A program made the translations under genes and the position numbers. Positions 36,892 through 50,231 of a DNA stretch of 64,000 nt are shown here, piece after piece. Every line of letters starts with the position of its first letter. The first letter of the stretch is position 1. The stretch is from assembly GCA_905250025.1 (NCBI GenBank), contig CAJNOJ010000046.1, positions 456,061-520,060 on the forward strand. Direction: 5' to 3'. The notes under the pieces were generated by a model. It searched no databases. It saw nothing but the letters and a program-made list of their open reading frames with translations, and was not told the origin of the DNA. This stretch comes from Adineta ricciae. Taxonomy: Eukaryota > Rotifera > Eurotatoria > Adinetida > Adinetidae.

Positions 36892-39800
36892 CTAGGTTCG
36901 AGGCTTCATTGTCATACTAAGCTGAAGTTGTTTCTTTTGTAAATTTTCTTTGATTCGGTTGATTACTGTGATCGTGGATGAATCTCGATTATCTGCATAA
37001 TAAACTCGATAAATGAAATAATTTGTCGGGTGTTGAAGGAGATATTCAAATTCAGCAAAAGATACAGGAAATGTATTTTGATCGAGTGTGCGAGTTGTTT
37101 TGACTTCAATAAATTCGATTCTGGCATCTTCTGATGAAAAAATTACCCGAATATCGTACGGTTTCCCAGATTCAGTTGTTTGATTTAACCATTCAACGGT
37201 TTCCTTCGGATATTTCCATTTCAGATAATAGAAAACGAATTCTTCACCTTGCCGACCTGTGAATATATCAGCTTCAGTTCCGTGAGGACGATTGGGGATA
37301 CTAATGGATGGATCATTTGTTGATGAAGCATTAAATAGATCAAGATCAGGGAGGGTAGAAACGGCAATACGTTCAAAATTAGCGGCGAACGAAATCGGAT
37401 CCGAATAATTAATAGGAACATGAGATTGACGAGAGTCCTCTTTGTTACTGTCATCGTTTGAACAAGATTTACTTTTTTCAACTAAAATCAATGATTGTGG
37501 CTATTAGTTTTCAAGTCAAATAATTGATTTTCAACTTACCATAGGGATGCTTATCTCCTTTTGTCTGCTTCGCTCGATTTTCATTATTTTGGTGTTCATG
37601 ATCGTTCGATGGTCGTGATGGACGATCGTCCGAGTCTAATGTAACTGTATGTTTTTCTTTGGTTGAATTTTCAGCGGTAGATTTTGAGGTTGTTTTCAGT
37701 GTAGAAGGATCTTCCGATTCTGCAGCGCCTGCTTTCAAAGGGAAACTCGTTAGTTGACTCGCGTTTTCTTCACTTGTCGTTTCTTTTGCTCGTGGTTTCG
37801 GTCGACGAGTAGGTTCACTACTCAACTGTGCAATCTGCTCATCTGTTATCACCGGTTTCTCCACTACTGGTATCTTCTCTTCTTTCAATGCAACTGAAAC
37901 ATCTCTGTTCGCGATCTCTGGAATGATCCATTTTGGCTCGTGATTTCTCTTTAAATTTTCATGCAGTAGATCTAGGCCATGATCCGCATCGTTCTGGTAT
38001 ATCTGCAACAGTTTTCGAATGTACGCCAAAATTTTGGATCGAGCGACATCATCTTTCACGATAAATTCGCCCATTGCATCGGTATACCGCATCTCTGAAT
38101 TTTCATATTTCTTCAAAATATAAAATTTGCATTCTTGTTGATCGATATACGTATCGATGCTGTGCAAATTCGAAGGTGCTTTGACAAGGTCACTTCCGTA
38201 CGAATACGAAACTTGAATATGATCAACGCACAAAAATTGCATGCGTGCAAAGATTGCTGAAAGATGATTCGATTGAGTATCGGATATAAAATGATTCGAG
38301 AGTACAAAATCTTGAATAAGATCGATTGATTGACGGTAAAAACTGGATAAATTTATTGCAGATTGCTCATTTTCAACAGTAACTTTTGTTTGAATATGAT
38401 TTGCAAGATTTTCGATGTTGAAAAGTATGCAAAAGTGCTTTTTGAAATCAGATGAAAGATCATAACCTAAATAACTAACTGACAACAAACAAAAATCGAA
38501 ATTTTGGTTCACGCACTCGGTAGTTTGATGACCGATAGAACGTCAGCGAACAGATTGGCAATATCACGATCATGCGGGTAGAATGGATGATCAGTGTATT
38601 TCATTAGTTTTTGATTTTCATTCATACAGGGAATGAATGGAAGATCAAGTAATTTCTCTATGTAAAAAACGTATGCATGCAAATGTGAAATCGTTTGTGG
38701 AAATCTTTCATACCTCGAACTTCTTTGTGCTTCTCTTGCTCTGTAGTTAATTTCGTAATTACTTGAATAACTTGCCAGAGTTGATCATTCTCGTGAATAT
38801 TTGATAACAACGGAATGTAATCATCAATAGTTGGTTGACACTCGGCACCAAGAACTTCAAGAAAGAAGGATTGTAAGATTGTATTATTTCCATAATAAGA
38901 TTCGAGTGAAATTCGATTGTTGGAAGTCGGATGTGACGAGAGAAGCAACGAGGGATCATGCCAAAATGTTTGTCGGACAAAGACAAAGTTTCCTTCCTTT
39001 TGATTTTCGGGTATGAATATGAGTGGCCAAAGGTGAAAACGATGAACAAGACTTTTAGTTTCATGATTCGATGCAAGAAACTGGTAGATTTGACAGAAGT
39101 TATCGATAGAGTCCAAACAACTCTGTTTAAATGTACTAGGAAGAGTGCAAGGAATGCTAAAATCGAACCAAAGTTAGATTAGAACATCATTCTACGCAAA
39201 AAAATATGACTCTCTTATCTCTCAACTTACAGTTCAGACGCTTGTGTTTCATTTACCAAACTCCACAATGCTTCTTTATTTAAATCACATGACCATTTCA
39301 TCAATAATTCAAATATAATTCTAGCCGAAACAGATTGCTGAATACCAAGTATATTAAACAGAAAATCTGCATTGGTTAATGCTACTTTCGATTCATCTAA
39401 ATGCGGAACATATCGTCGAAAAGCAGAGGTTTGACTATCCTGCGATATTCGATACACATCGTTAGGTTTGAATAGTTTACCACCAAAAACAGGAATCCAA
39501 GCGCATTGTCTCAAGGAAAGACAAAATGATGATTCGATACCTTGAATTGGCGTTGGATTGTATTTGTATACTCGAGCTAGACAGACTGAAGCAGTGAAAA
39601 ACGTCATAATATATCGATAATGTTTGTCTAAATATTGAAGCAACTGTGCACATAGATCCAGATCATTAGATTCATTTTCGTCAAGAGTCGAAACCAGTTT
39701 ATCGAATTCTTCGCACACGCAATCTTTGATGATAAACGGCTCGTGAACAGATTCCGATAATTGTGCTACGGAATATGCCCATTTGGTAGTTAGTAATCCA

Positions 39801-42800
39801 TCCACATTGGCAAAAGCTAATGAAAAAGAGAAAACATCATTTTGAGAAATAGCTCATTGGTAGCAAACTTACGTTCATCTTTGAAATTGACTTGAAAAGA
39901 GTCAGAAATGCCCAGTTGGTTGAGAAATGAAACAAAATTGTTTATTTCCATATCGGTATTCAACAAATCTGTACGATATTGTGTGTAATAATCGTCGGAG
40001 ATGAATATAAACTGATGTTTTGATAATTTCAACGTCTCTAAAGACTTTTTACATCCATATTTTGCTGTTAGATGGACAATAACATCAGGTGAGCCTAATG
40101 AAACGAATTTATTGTCACGGGTTTTTACAACCAAAACTTTTCTCAATGTTTCCAATTCATTTTCAGCTAGCACATATCCCTTTGTTTTATAGATATAATC
40201 ATAAATACACATTACGTAGGCAACTAATACTGAATCTGACTTTGCAGTCCAACGCTTTGGATCTGACATGACTGGTAGCATATGGAGACGGTACATTTCA
40301 TTAATATTACGTGTTTCGGTAACACCTACAGCATATAAATGATTGATCAGTAAGAGGAAACGAAAGTTCATGTTACATACCGAGTTTCAGAAGGAGTTGT
40401 TTAATCGAGTCCACCTGTCTTGGATGTTTATCTTCGATGAAAGTTAAGAGATACTCATCCAATGTTGGTATATCCTCAAGAACGAGTTTTAAGTGTTTGG
40501 AATACTTCACTGATTTATCTAATGGAAATGTGATCGCATATTTCTCATATTCGTTGATAGATGCTAGGCGTGATTGTTGTTTGATCGGAATGATCTTCAT
40601 CTGTTTGATTTTTTCGATCGTTTCTTTTTCAACCTTTGGATCATGGTCAGGATTAAAGCGCATTTGTTCGCGTTGTTGTTGAAGACTGTAATCAAGACAT
40701 ACAAGCCATTGTGCGACTAAAATCGAAATGAAAAAGAGTAAGACAATCCTCATATTGGTAAGATTTACTTTGTTCAATTGAGGTTGGAGTTTTTGGCCGT
40801 TCTTGTTCATCTTGTTTATATGACAATTCGATAAGTCGTGTAATATCGGAGAAATCAAGTTGACGACAACCTAATTTGAGAAGAATTTGTTCGTCACACT
40901 CGAGAATTAACTGTTCATGAACATAATAACTATTAAAATGCGAGATAAGTAGATCTTGCGAGAGAATTTTTCGTATGTGTGGATCTCGTACGATCACACA
41001 TTTCGAGGGAGCGACCCAATCGATGGCCGTTTCATTGTTTTCACTCTGTCGAACGATTGGTAACTCGATGATTCCTGTTAACAATTTGATACTTTCATCA
41101 ACAAATGCATTGAAATACGGATCGAGTTCGTTTCGTGATGGTATCAGTTTGAGAAAATATTTGATTGTTTGTATCGGTGTTAGTTGATTGGTAATTTGTG
41201 CATCGATGGCCGATGAAGCAAATAAGTCAGGTAAACTTTTGAATTGTTGATAGGCTAGAGAAAGAAGACAAGTCATTTCGGTTTTCAGCCACTCGTTCCA
41301 TAAATTGTCTCGACGTATTTCCTGACGGGTTGCTGGAATTTCAAAGTCAGCTTGAAGAATAAACCGAAATCCATAAGACCGAAGTGGCAAATATGCAAAG
41401 AGAGGTTGGGTGGGCGGTGGTTGACTCGAAGATTCTTGAATTTTACTCAATGGATAAGCTACTGCTATCGTTGTCGATTCAACTTCACCTTTAACATCAC
41501 GTAGTTTCTCCTAAATGAGTCACAAAACAAGAGAAATGTTCGGAAAATGAGCAAAAGGTGTTCAATACTTTTATCGTGTTTGGGACTTTGATTACTCTCT
41601 TGACGACTAACCAGAAATTAGTTGTAATTGGCTGATTGGTAATCTTTTCTTGCAGTTCGATGATTTGCCCTTGGGCGTGATCAATTCTCGTGAATGTTCG
41701 GGTAATCGAGTTGTTTTGCTGATGAACTATTTCAATTTGTCTTAGACGATTAAGGAAGAGCAAAAGTTTTGCTTGAATATCATTAAAATTCCGTTCCAAT
41801 CGATCTTGTCGCGTTTCCTGTTTCAACGGAAGACGAATACATGTTGTCCATTCATCAGAATTCGGCAACGTCTCTTCATATTCATCTAGCCAGATCGGTC
41901 GAATGTAACCGATCTGTTGTGTACCATTAACAGTATCAAAACGTATATGGTAATCTCGAGAATGAACTTCAGGTCGATGTGAGACCATGAAAACCGATTT
42001 AAATCCAATACCTTTGTGGCCAGCATAGCCCTGCTTATGTTTTCCTTTCGTTGAAGCACCAACATTGCAAATAGCTGAAATGTTACTTGGTTGAAAACCC
42101 AGCTCGTTGTTACATACGAGAACTCGTTCTTTCGAAAGCATAAATCTTAATGTTGGTAAATGATCTGGTAAATATTGATTGTCATCTGCGTTTTGAATCA
42201 ATTCCAAAACAAAATGACCTTGATCGGAATAGAGATCATTGGATAATTTCTCTAAGCTTCGTTCGATCATTCCTTGTAGATTCGTAACGATAGATAGACC
42301 TGCTGAATCGAGCGTACTATCAACACCGAAACCACGACGAATCGATTCGATATGTTCGAATGCAGCGTTCGATGAACTCTTTTCATCGTCTGTATAATTC
42401 TTTATCGGAATAGTCGATAGAGCCGGTGTCGGTACTTCAGTGTACGAAACAGCAGAAGACACGCCATTGATTGCCGCTGCTCGTTTAGTATCAGCATCTA
42501 TTTCCAGGAAAAAGTAAGAGACTCAAAGATGATCAGAAGGGTATCGACTTTACCTTCCTTGGTACTGTTTTCTGGTAACAGTCGTTGACTCATATTACTT
42601 GCAGAATTTTCTTGTGATTCGTCTTCATCCAACCATTTCGAGTCATTCTTCCATTCATCGATATCCATCAAATGACCAAATAATTCTAATTTTGTTCGTT
42701 GTTGCATATCAGCTAAGTCCCATAATTTTTTACGCATATTCGTTCCATCAACATTATCAAACACGTTATCGAGTGGAACAAGAATAAGTTCTTCAATGAT

Positions 42801-45800
42801 CTTTGCTTGGCCAACTAACACAGGAAGATATGTAATGAAATCTAAAATATATTCCAGTGGATCGATTTGTTCGCTTTGCAATTTCACTTGTGTTCTCAAA
42901 TGACGGAACCAAGTATCCATAGATGTTCGGTAGACATTGAATGAAAAGTGAGTGATCAAACCTTCTTGAAGAATCAAAGCACATAAATGGCCGACAGCTG
43001 ACCGAACATGGAACTTTCGCAGTTCATGCTCGAATGTTTCTAATGTAGTGTGATCAGGTAAGCGATACAATTCTCCAGTTGACGTTTCCAATAGATGAAG
43101 ATCTTTTAACAGATCTTCGTGTTTGTTTATAAACGTCTTCAGAGTGCCATGTTTTGGCTGAAAGAAATAGGACCATTGGAGCCAGGTGTGAAGATCAGTC
43201 ATCAATGGACAGTGAAGTATCAGTTGACAAAGATGCAATGGTTCACCATTGAGAGATGTTGGACAAACATTCAAACGGTTGAGACCATTGACATCTAATA
43301 CAGATTCTTCAAATCTAAATACGAAATGGATAGTAGGTTTTAGCTTATGTTCAATCAAAGAAATTGTACTGACCGAATAATTGGATGTTTAGCTCTGTGA
43401 CGTTCCTGTTTAACTCTCCGCATGATTTGATTTCCTTGCTGAAAATGATGAATTTCAGGAAATTTATGTCTGACTGCTTTTTCGATCGCAGACATGTTTT
43501 CGCTGCTCAAATGAAACTGATCAGCGTGAACATTGCCATGAATCAACACACTCGATTGATGTTGATACTCGTCAGTATTTGCATTGTTAGGATTGATTGC
43601 ACTCAACTGTTGAACAAATGAATACAATTCTTCTCGATTATTTGTCGATGTCGCATGCTCATAGATAGATAGTTCTCCGTGTGGGTCAATCGTATGGCGA
43701 TGTTTATCCAAAAAGGAAACCAAACTTGTTCGATTGTCATTGTCATCGTCGTTATCATCATAGTTAAAAACAGCGAAGTTTGAGACACCGTGTTGAGTAT
43801 GTAGGTGATTTTCTATCTTCAGAAGTTGTTTTATGGGCGGTACTGTATTGTAGCGAGAAAGAGCGATGTAGATATCTGAGCAGAGTTGAGTGAAACTAAC
43901 TGGTGGTTTGTGTTTTGTTGGATGAGTTGTGAAAAATGAACTAGCGAACGATGTATCGACTGGAATATTTGAATTTGCATGCATTAATGCTGCCGCCTAG
44001 AATGAATGGATATGTCAGTTTTTCTTGTTCTAAGAAGTCTCCCTTTACAGATTGAAATATAGATGATACATACTTGTGGATCATTGTTCGATAAAATATC
44101 GAACTTTTGTGCTGCTAATTGCTGCTGTTGTTGAGCCATCGCTTGCATTCTATTACGATCTTTTCTACTCATTTTCCCTTGTGGCACGGATGGTGGTAGT
44201 ATTACCATTGGGCCTGGTAGACTCTGCTGTCCTTCCTGGAGCCCGAGAAGTTTTTTGAGTTCAGGAATGAATGTTTCCGGCTTTTCAATAGTGCCAAGAT
44301 AAATGCTCACATTGAACAAACAGCGTAGCAATTCATCGTCGCGAAGTTGAGTTAAAGCTGCGTAGACTGCTGGCTGTTGAGGAAGAAAGTCTAAATGTTT
44401 ATGAACAAGCGTGGTCAAATGATTGAACACAGCCGTTGGCGTCTTTTTCTTATTGAATAGCGACAATTCCAGTTCGTCCCGCATTTTGTCTTTGAATTCA
44501 TTCAAACGAGCACGAATGACTTCAATCAACTCTTTCTGAGTTTCTTCCTGAGCATGCTTTGTATGCGAATCAAAATCGCGTCGAACAGTATGAGTAACCT
44601 AGAATGTATGAAAGAATGATAGCGAAAGAAACTACGCTTATGATTGCATTACCTGAACTAGATATGGAAATGATTTGCAATAAATACCTAATTCTTCACG
44701 TGATTGAAGTTTATATCTTTTAACAAGATCATCAAGGAAAATGTCGAACGGCACCTGACGTTGATGTCGATTGGTGCGCATGAATTCCATAAATCTGCAA
44801 ATAACCTGTCCAGTAGTGATATTTGGAATGGCTTGATCATGATCAGTTGGATTGTACGCGAATACTTGTCGTACATCAGGATTCTTATCAAGTGGACCTA
44901 ATCGAAGGTCTGCGTAGTTTTCTACTTCCAGGAATCGAGCAAGTAGTGAGTCGAGGTCGTGCAACGTGCATAGATTAAAGATTTGTTCGAAAATTTTCAT
45001 ATAGAAATTGACATTCTTTTGTCGATCAGTAAGATTAATCAATGGATTAAATCTTGACGGTTGAACTCCTAACTTACTCCATGAATCCACGTGATAAAAA
45101 TCGAATAGTTCTCGTTGCACTCGTTCACGCGACACATATTCTTTACTCTCATGGATGGTCAAGATTATTTCACATATCTTTTTGTTAATTTGCTCCTCGT
45201 ACGGCGTCAATGGTCGTGTTACTACTTGAGTTGACATTGTATCTAACACATGAAAATGAACTAGTCGTATATAAAATTTGTCGATATTATCTACCTGATG
45301 ATGCAACAGACGATGAAACAGCTCGCGACTCTGAATGTTTTCCGTATGATTGTTCTGACGGAATTTGTGTTCCCATATAGACCGACGAGACATTGTGTTT
45401 TTTCCCAGTAGTTTTTTGCGCTGGTGGTAAAGTGGAGGATGTTGATAACAAAACATTGAAATCATTTGCTTTACTTCGCGAATGTGTGGGTTTTTCTAAA
45501 TAGAAGATAAATCAATAATTCTAACCATTACTGTACTGCTATGAATCGGCAATTGATATTGCTCTATACCTGATGCTGTTAATTGATCCTAAAAGATTCA
45601 TTGTAGTAGCGAATTTGCAAAAACGTTTGATAAAAATTATACCCAAACTGAACGTGATGATGATGCTTCTTCGAGCGACGGAAAATCTGCTTCGTAGAAA
45701 GAAGATGTGGTTGTTAGTGGCAACTGAGTAGTAGATGCTGCCGTCGGTTCTTCTGCCTGTTTAGAAGATTGTCTGCGCCCAAAAGATCTGCTTGCATAAG

Positions 45801-45834
45801 TTGGTTTGTTGTTATTTGAATTTTTACCGCTCAT
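36892..45834 (-). CDS. Giant NO VEIN-like protein: GHKL ATPase plus DUF3883, copy 1
   Basis: About 16 exons, roughly 2,600-2,700 residues. The start at 45834 gives MSGKNSNNNKPTYASRSFGR and a low-complexity N-terminus, followed by a conserved helical region (44650-45240, RPLTPYEEQINKKICEIILT) and a Gln-rich linker. Near 42260-41950 lies an HSP90/histidine-kinase-type (GHKL) ATPase: FVLELIQNADDN (N box), RVLVCNNELGFQ, and AGHKGIGFKSVF (glycine-rich box), as in Arabidopsis NO VEIN and sacsin-type proteins. A long helical middle follows. The last exon (36892-37490) carries a DUF3883 domain: GRQGEEFVFYYLKWKYP, KPYDIRVIF and EFIEVKTTRT, whose D..ExK spacing resembles PD-(D/E)XK nucleases. Splice phases were checked across several 5' junctions and are consistent with one gene. 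Function in animals is unknown to me. Confidence 0.85.
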
Positions 45835-46632
45835 GTTCGACGCAATGTGAAAAATAGTTTTAGTAAAATGCGGTTGCAAAGTAAAAGCCGATAACAATAT
45901 TTTTCGTTTATTTTTTACGATGACTCATTGCAGGATAAAAAAATATGAGTAGTGTGTGTTTCCTCCCATACAGAACACAGTTTTACCATCTATTTGCTTT
46001 ACAATAACCAATGACGGTTGGCGGTATTCTTTAGCATGGCAGTTCGAGAACTTAACGAATTAACATATGATCATCAGACTGGAGAAATAAGCTTCGTCCT
46101 ATTAGTTTCAAGTCAATGTCTAGTGGAATCAAAATGCTTTTCGCCGAACAATATTCTATTAAAACTATTTTTCTGCAAGTTTTGACAACATCGAGATCCG
46201 TATGATCAGGTAACATTGTGCTCAATAACACTTGAAATAGGTTTAATTAAGTAATAAGAAAAAGTCTGCCCATAAGAATGGTCACTTGCGATTTTATGCA
46301 TCGATTGAAAGCAGTTTGACAGACTGGAATTGATTATAATTATATGACGTCTCTCATGCTCTTGCTTTTGATGATTTCATATAAAATCTACTCGCTCATT
46401 ATTTAAATAAATCTCTTTCTACTTTATTTCATTTCCTTTGTTCATGCATAGTTTATATAAATCACGCACATTGTTCCTTAGGAACAATTCATAACAATAC
46501 AAGGATTTGTGAAGATCGACGTCGAAATACTATGTTAACTAGATCTTTTCTGACGAGAATGCAAAAAGAAATGTTCAATAGTTTATTTCAGAACAAGCAC
46601 CGCGAGTACGATACAGAAAAACATGTCAGATA
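45835..46632. other. Intergenic interval NO VEIN-like / Toll-like LRR gene
   Basis: About 800 bases, AT-rich, upstream of the NO VEIN-like gene and downstream of the LRR receptor gene. A short inverted repeat (TTGTTCC..GGAACAA, 46471-46487) is the only structure noticed. No gene seen. Confidence 0.5.
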
Positions 46633-48076
46633 TTATCTATGTACATGTGGATGAATATATGTATCCATATTTTGTACATGACCATGACATCGACAAGTTG
46701 AACTTGGAAGAAAAAGTGTTTCATTGTTACAATAACGGAGAACATTAGTATCTGCTGTAATTGATGCTCCATCTTGTTGTTGATTAGAGAGAAGACGTTG
46801 TTGTAAATGTTGTAATTCCGATGGACAGGAATGGGATGCGCAATCACGACGATTAGCGCTCGTTTGTGTCGGATAGAGTAGGCGATTAGCCCAAAGTAGA
46901 ATAGCAGCACATTGATGTTGCTGTGATGTTGGTGTTGAGTAACCTGTAGTCGTTGTAACATTTGTCGCATATTGATATTCATGAGAATTCGTTGTCGGAA
47001 TTTGTAATAAGCGGCTTGCCGGATGACAACAGAAATGATGTCGAAGTGTTGGCGGATGTGGTGGTATCGCCGGCGCATTGGATGGAGTCAATTTCTTTTC
47101 GTTGTAAAGAAAAGGTTGATCACTGTCAGAAGATAGTGACGGTAGTTGTTCGTAGAGACTATCGTTGATACCAACACTTGTATGAGTTTCATTGACTTTC
47201 ATGGATGGTTGATGCAATCGAACCGGATGATGATAATAATAATGGTGAGAATGTTGACGGTGAATTTCACTCGTTAGATGACGACGAAGTCGACGGCGAC
47301 AGATAGCTAATGTAATCAATAGAACAAGAAAGAGTAGCACAAATACGAGTAGAAAGAAAACGACGATAATGAGCGTTTGATTGTGTTGCATAAACGAGAT
47401 ATGTCGAGTGATAGTCGAATAAGTCGATGGAATAAATGTTGTACACTCTTGTTGGTAAATAGGTGAAACAGTGACAGCTTTTGTATGAGAATAACGTATT
47501 GAACGAGATGTTGTAGAGGACATAAGAACAGTGAGAATCGTACTGGTCGATGATAGAACTACAAAGAAACATAATGGAATGATAAGAAGGAATTTGTCAA
47601 AGCAAACCTGTTGGTTTTAGTGGAATTCGTGTCAGACGCACAATGTCTTCGTCATTATTCGAAATGATCATCCATCCGTTAGTAATCGGTCGTTCGGGAT
47701 CAATTTGATCTTTTGAAAGGATCACATACTGCAAATGTTTCAAACATTGAAACAAATCATCAATGCCAGGAAGTATTGAAACTAAATCGGTATTGTAACT
47801 GAGATTGATCTCACGTAAATGACTCGCTGCACAGAATGTTTCGTTTGTTAATTGTTTCAAATGATTTCTTGCCAGATTAAGTTTAATCAATGATGTTTTA
47901 CCAATGAATACATAGGGTTTGATTTGTTCAATGTTATTCCCTTCGTAATCAAGTTCAGTGATTGATTGAGGTAAAAGAATATGTATATCGGATAGATTCG
48001 TACGTGGACATTTAACCAAATGACGTGACCATTGAGCATCATGTGAACATGAACAATCCGAAGGACAAACCAAATG
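46633..48076 (-). CDS. Toll-like LRR transmembrane receptor without TIR domain, 5' truncated at N
   Basis: Two exons are visible. The outer one (to 48076) begins with an LRR N-terminal cysteine cap, VCPSDCSCSHDAQWSRHLVK, then repeats LPQSITELDYEGNNIEQI, KPYVFIGKTSLIKLNLARNH and LREINLSYN. This resembles the membrane-proximal LRR block of insect Toll/18-wheeler-type receptors (CPxxCxCxHDxxWSxxxVDC). The second exon has one strong transmembrane helix (LIIVVFFLLVFVLLFLVLLI) followed by a basic stop (CRRRLRRH). The cytoplasmic tail, about 200 residues, is rich in His, Gln, Pro and Thr and has no TIR motifs; it ends YIHPHVHR with TAA at 46633-46635. The upstream ectodomain and signal peptide are lost at the N (48077). 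No counterpart is seen in the second block within this window. Confidence 0.75.
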
Positions 48077-48077
48077 N
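48077..48077. other. Single ambiguous base marking a contig join
   Basis: The only N in the window. Left of it a coding exon on the minus strand is cut mid-protein; right of it sequence begins inside the last exon of RCC1 on the plus strand. Both sides are broken genes, which is what a scaffold join of unknown gap size would produce. Confidence 0.9.
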
Positions 48078-48124
48078 ACACCTTATTTCTTACTCATGAT
48101 AATCCTAAAAAAGATGAAAATTAG
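48078..48124 (+). pseudogene. RCC1: RCC1 3' fragment (last 15 codons)
   Basis: Reads TLFLTHDNPKKDEN followed by TAG at 48122-48124, identical in protein to the end of the RCC1 gene at 24801-24847 with two base changes. Everything upstream is missing because the sequence starts at the N. It is probably the end of a second RCC1 allele rather than a true pseudogene. Confidence 0.9.
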
Positions 48125-49101
48125 TTGAGAAAAAAAAAGATTCTTCTTTGTTATTGTTGTTTGCTTTTTTATGTCACGAATTTTCCCCTTTTTTCGCTAT
48201 TATGTGGAATTTTTTTTTCCTTATGAATTTTTTGTCATTTGCTTAACATAAATAAAACAGAAAGATGAATTTGAAATGAACATAAATCTGTGCATTCATT
48301 TCGAATGTCTGTTTATTTTTTTTTCCTGTATGAATTAAATAAAAGAAAACTAGATGAATTGCATTTCACTTCAGACTTGATGTCGAATCATTTTTCTTCT
48401 TTTGTTTCTAACTATGATCAATCATATGTCGAAGAAAACCTTCGATTCACTGTCAAACGCTGTGTCTTTGTGAAATACACAAACATGCTTGTGATGAATG
48501 CTACTGTTGTACTAGATGATCTATGAGTCATAGTTATTGAACAATTTACTCTCGCAAAAAAACTTCTTAATCACATATGTTGTGATGAGTTGAATAGAAA
48601 TTCTTTGAATAGTTCATCTTGAATATTCATCATTATCAAGTAGGAAACAACAACAAAAAAAAAACGTGAAAAAGGAGCTGAAGAAAAAGAAACATCCATC
48701 GTTGTAACTGTGTCTATTTGAATGCAAGTTTGTATTATAAAAAAGAGAAGTACAAGAGAAGAGAAACAAGAACAAGGAAAGAAATGAAAAATACACAAAT
48801 CGTGTTGTAACAAGAAGAAAAAGAAAGTGATGTTCACTTGTCAATAGCCGAGAACCTATCTACATAAATAGTCAATTTACCATCCTCATCTTTAATAATA
48901 TATATACGTATATATTTTTAAGAAACATTAAAGGAAAATAGCAAACAAAAATACGAGGAAATCTCTCTGATAATGATGGTCAATTTGTAAACAAAATATC
49001 CAACAAAGAGAAAGAATGGTGAAATGCTTTTTTTTCTCCATTGACAACACACATACACACTCGGTTTCGACTAGCACAACAATAGATGATCTTTTATTCA
49101 G
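48125..49101. other. 3' interval between RCC1 fragment and ILRUN, copy 2
   Basis: Counterpart of 24848-25800. Contains AATAAA signals and the low-divergence tract (about 48616-48903). The minus-strand frames at 48571-48844 are compositional; their reading frame breaks relative to copy 1. No gene seen. Confidence 0.6.
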
Positions 49102-50231
49102 TTAAAATGTGTCTAAAGAATTGTCGTCAGTCATTCCATTTGACGATGACGAAGGGTCCGATGGTTGATGATTGATATTATTCGTTCGAGAGTATTCCTA
49201 AACATTCATTAAGAAAAATCATTCGAAGTTCTCATCGGAAAACTCACTGTAACAGGCACAAGAGGATAGTTCGTCCAGCCAGGTACATTATTAGTGTCGG
49301 TATTTGGCCCTAAATCAACAAATTAGTCATCTGTTTTATTTCACAAGTCATTTCATTTACATCTCGTTGATTGAAAAGGATTTGTTGGAGATGTCTGATG
49401 AAGTAAATTATTTGACGGCTGAATATTCATTTCATGTGGTTCACCAACATTCATACCGAGAGAATGACATTGCTCAAGCTGTTGAGTGATTCCCATTAGT
49501 CCACCTTCTTCAACGCTCGCAATTAACCAAATCGGATCTGAATGTCGCAATTTCGAGTTCTCAATTCGAATTAGCTAATATTTATCTTACCTCCAAAAGG
49601 TACGCCAGCTGACGTGAATAGACGCCATTGTGATCTGATAATTTTCGGCGTGAACGGACTGGTTATATCAACAGAAATGTTTGTTTGTTCACCTGGTGCT
49701 AGTGAACCAACATAGATTTCATCACGATCTTGCAATCGATCACCGTTAACAAATCTCAATGAGCAATTCGTTGGCCATGGTTCACTACCTGAAAAAAAAA
49801 CAGCAGATCATTTTCACTTCGTATTCAATTCCATTGATTTACCAGAATTTTGTACACGCCAAGTTTTAACAAATCTAGTATTGGGTGGAATGGCTTCGCC
49901 TTCACCAACAGTAACATCGGCAACAAAACGCATTTGTGGAATCTTATCTGTCGGCATTTCAGCATCATAGTACGCAAGAATAGCTTCGTTTAAATTCCTA
50001 GAAAAGACTTTCATGAATATTTGAACATTCTCCTTTTCTAAGTTACCAGTTGCTCATTTCAAGAAAGAAAGCACATCCTTCGTCCGTCAACATTGCATTT
50101 GTCGTCGAACGAAATTGTGCAATTAGATCTTCTCGATTACTTGTGGTGATAGATCGTAATCTTTCCATTAAATCTTCGTCTAAATTTGCCATAGCAGGAT
50201 TGGATGATATAGGTTCTGAATCGACATCCAT
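49102..50231 (-). CDS. ILRUN: ILRUN protein, copy 2
   Basis: Same six-exon layout as 25801-26928. Nearly all differences in the UBA-like and FW domains are silent; visible replacements include FRSTTN for FRATTN near the N-terminus. The TAA is at 49102-49104. Strong purifying selection on protein sequence in both copies indicates both are (or were until recently) functional. Confidence 0.92.

Larger units (their letters stand above)
24801..40688. repeat. Large colinear duplicated block, copy 1
   Basis: From the last exon of RCC1 to the middle of the NO VEIN-like gene, this segment matches 48078-64000 in the same order and orientation, including intergenic DNA and introns. A hand count of about 190 bases over an ILRUN exon (near 26530-26720) gave 9 differences. 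Every gene inside has a counterpart with the same exon layout. The second copy runs to the window edge, so the real end is unknown. Confidence 0.95.

Noticed and set aside
46471-46487. Inverted repeat TTGTTCC..GGAACAA
   Set aside because: Seven-base arms are expected by chance in a window this size, and there is no context to support it.
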